DNA of 64,000 nucleotides from Candidatus Manganitrophus sp. (GTDB lineage Bacteria > Nitrospirota > Nitrospiria > SBBL01 > Manganitrophaceae): NCBI GenBank assembly GCA_028865235.1, contig CP114561.1:2996001-3060000 (forward strand), given 5' to 3'. The notes beneath the pieces were generated by a model that did not search any database, was not told where the DNA came from, and saw nothing but the letters and a program-made list of their open reading frames with translations. A program made the translations under genes and the position numbers. Of this stretch, positions 63,658 through 64,000 are shown one piece after another; the stretch's first letter is position 1; each line of letters starts with the position of its first letter.

Positions 63658-64000
63658 ATGGTCCGATTAGCTCTAACTTTGTATATTATGATGGTCATCA
63701 TAAGTGCCGCTCTAGCTGATAAACCTGATATGTTTGAGTTCGAGAAAATGGTGATTAAGATTGTCAACTACAGCCAGAGCTTGGAGTATCTAATAACAAC
63801 TCCAACTTTAGAGCCAGTGCTGATTGCGACGCAGATTCGAAAGGCTGGCCCTGGTGATCCACTGGCTGAAGTGGTTAAAAATTTAGTCCTTTCGAGAGAT
63901 TCTCGGAGAGAGTCGGCTGCAAGGTTCAGAGACAAATCTGGGAAGCCGATTAAGTGGGCGAATTTGAGTCCAGATAACAATTACGCTTTGGTTGGATTCC
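63658..64000 (+). CDS. Secreted protein of unknown function, cut by the window end
   Basis: At least 114 residues with no stop before base 64000. ATG 63658 has GGGAG 9 bases upstream; in-frame ATGs at 63613 and 63622 are possible. Signal peptide MVRLALTLYIMMVIISAALA followed by a helical region (DMFEFEKMVIKIVNYSQSLE, PTLEPVLIATQIRKAGPGDP). Not recognised. It belongs to the same AT-rich group of small secreted proteins. Confidence 0.6.
   Translation, partial: MVRLALTLYIMMVIISAALADKPDMFEFEKMVIKIVNYSQSLEYLITTPTLEPVLIATQIRKAGPGDPLAEVVKNLVLSRDSRRESAARFRDKSGKPIKWANLSPDNNYALVGF

Overview
The window looks like the chromosome of a free-living Gram-negative bacterium. Evidence: peptidoglycan lysine pathway through LL-diaminopimelate aminotransferase (DapL), several signal peptides and lipoboxes, c-di-GMP proteins, and an LptM-like lipoprotein. 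The combined arginine/lysine gene order and the gene set are reminiscent of Nitrospirota. That placement is an inference; no rRNA gene is present to confirm it. The DNA is moderately GC-rich. The first 4 kb and the last 2 kb are visibly more AT-rich.

Layout. 0-7.4 kb: one giant secreted SpvB/RHS-type protein whose C-terminal half is built of adhesin-like domains. 7.7-14.6 kb (minus): two tandem paralogous lipoproteins, each with 18 NHL/YVTN-type beta-propeller blades. 14.7-29.4 kb (minus): a long biosynthetic run, argD-argF-argG-argH-lptM-radical SAM-lysA-(membrane protein)-dapF-dapA-dapB-dapL-folK-deoxynucleoside kinase-panC. 29.8-32.5 kb (plus): a secreted multidomain protein with PKD and YCF48-type repeats. 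32.5-36.9 kb (minus): an AlgH-family protein with a signal peptide, an EAL-like/HDOD protein, an HTH/zinc-ribbon protein and a PAS-GGDEF-EAL protein. 37.3-48.9 kb: translation-related region, with initiator tRNA, pgi, a secreted unknown, def-fmt-htpX, rsmB-rpe-pheS-pheT (plus), facing thrS-infC-rpmI-rplT (minus). 51-61.5 kb: tRNA-Val, a Fis-type regulator, clpB, a lytic transglycosylase, nadB with a lipoprotein, a DASS transporter, UspA, a 29-residue bS22/AURKAIP1-like protein and mrp. 61.5-64 kb: an accessory, AT-rich end with a fragment of a REP-associated transposase and three small secreted unknown proteins, the last cut by the window end.

About 20 otherwise normal genes are broken by single-base shifts, mostly one base missing in a homopolymer run (G/C or A/T, about 4-9 long). 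Each can be rejoined into a full-length, family-typical protein. I read these as consensus errors of a long-read assembly, not as biology, and I annotate each such gene as one CDS across all its fragments.

The most notable biology: phenylalanyl-tRNA synthetase of the archaeal/eukaryotic type (long alpha with winged-helix N-terminus, short beta without tRNA-binding and anticodon-binding domains), encoded opposite thrS-infC-rpmI-rplT where bacterial pheST usually sits; an infC gene whose only plausible start is AUC; the paired 18-blade lipoproteins; the RHS-to-adhesin chimera; a family of palindromic repeats with a transposase remnant; and a clpB gene with an internal segment of foreign-looking composition.
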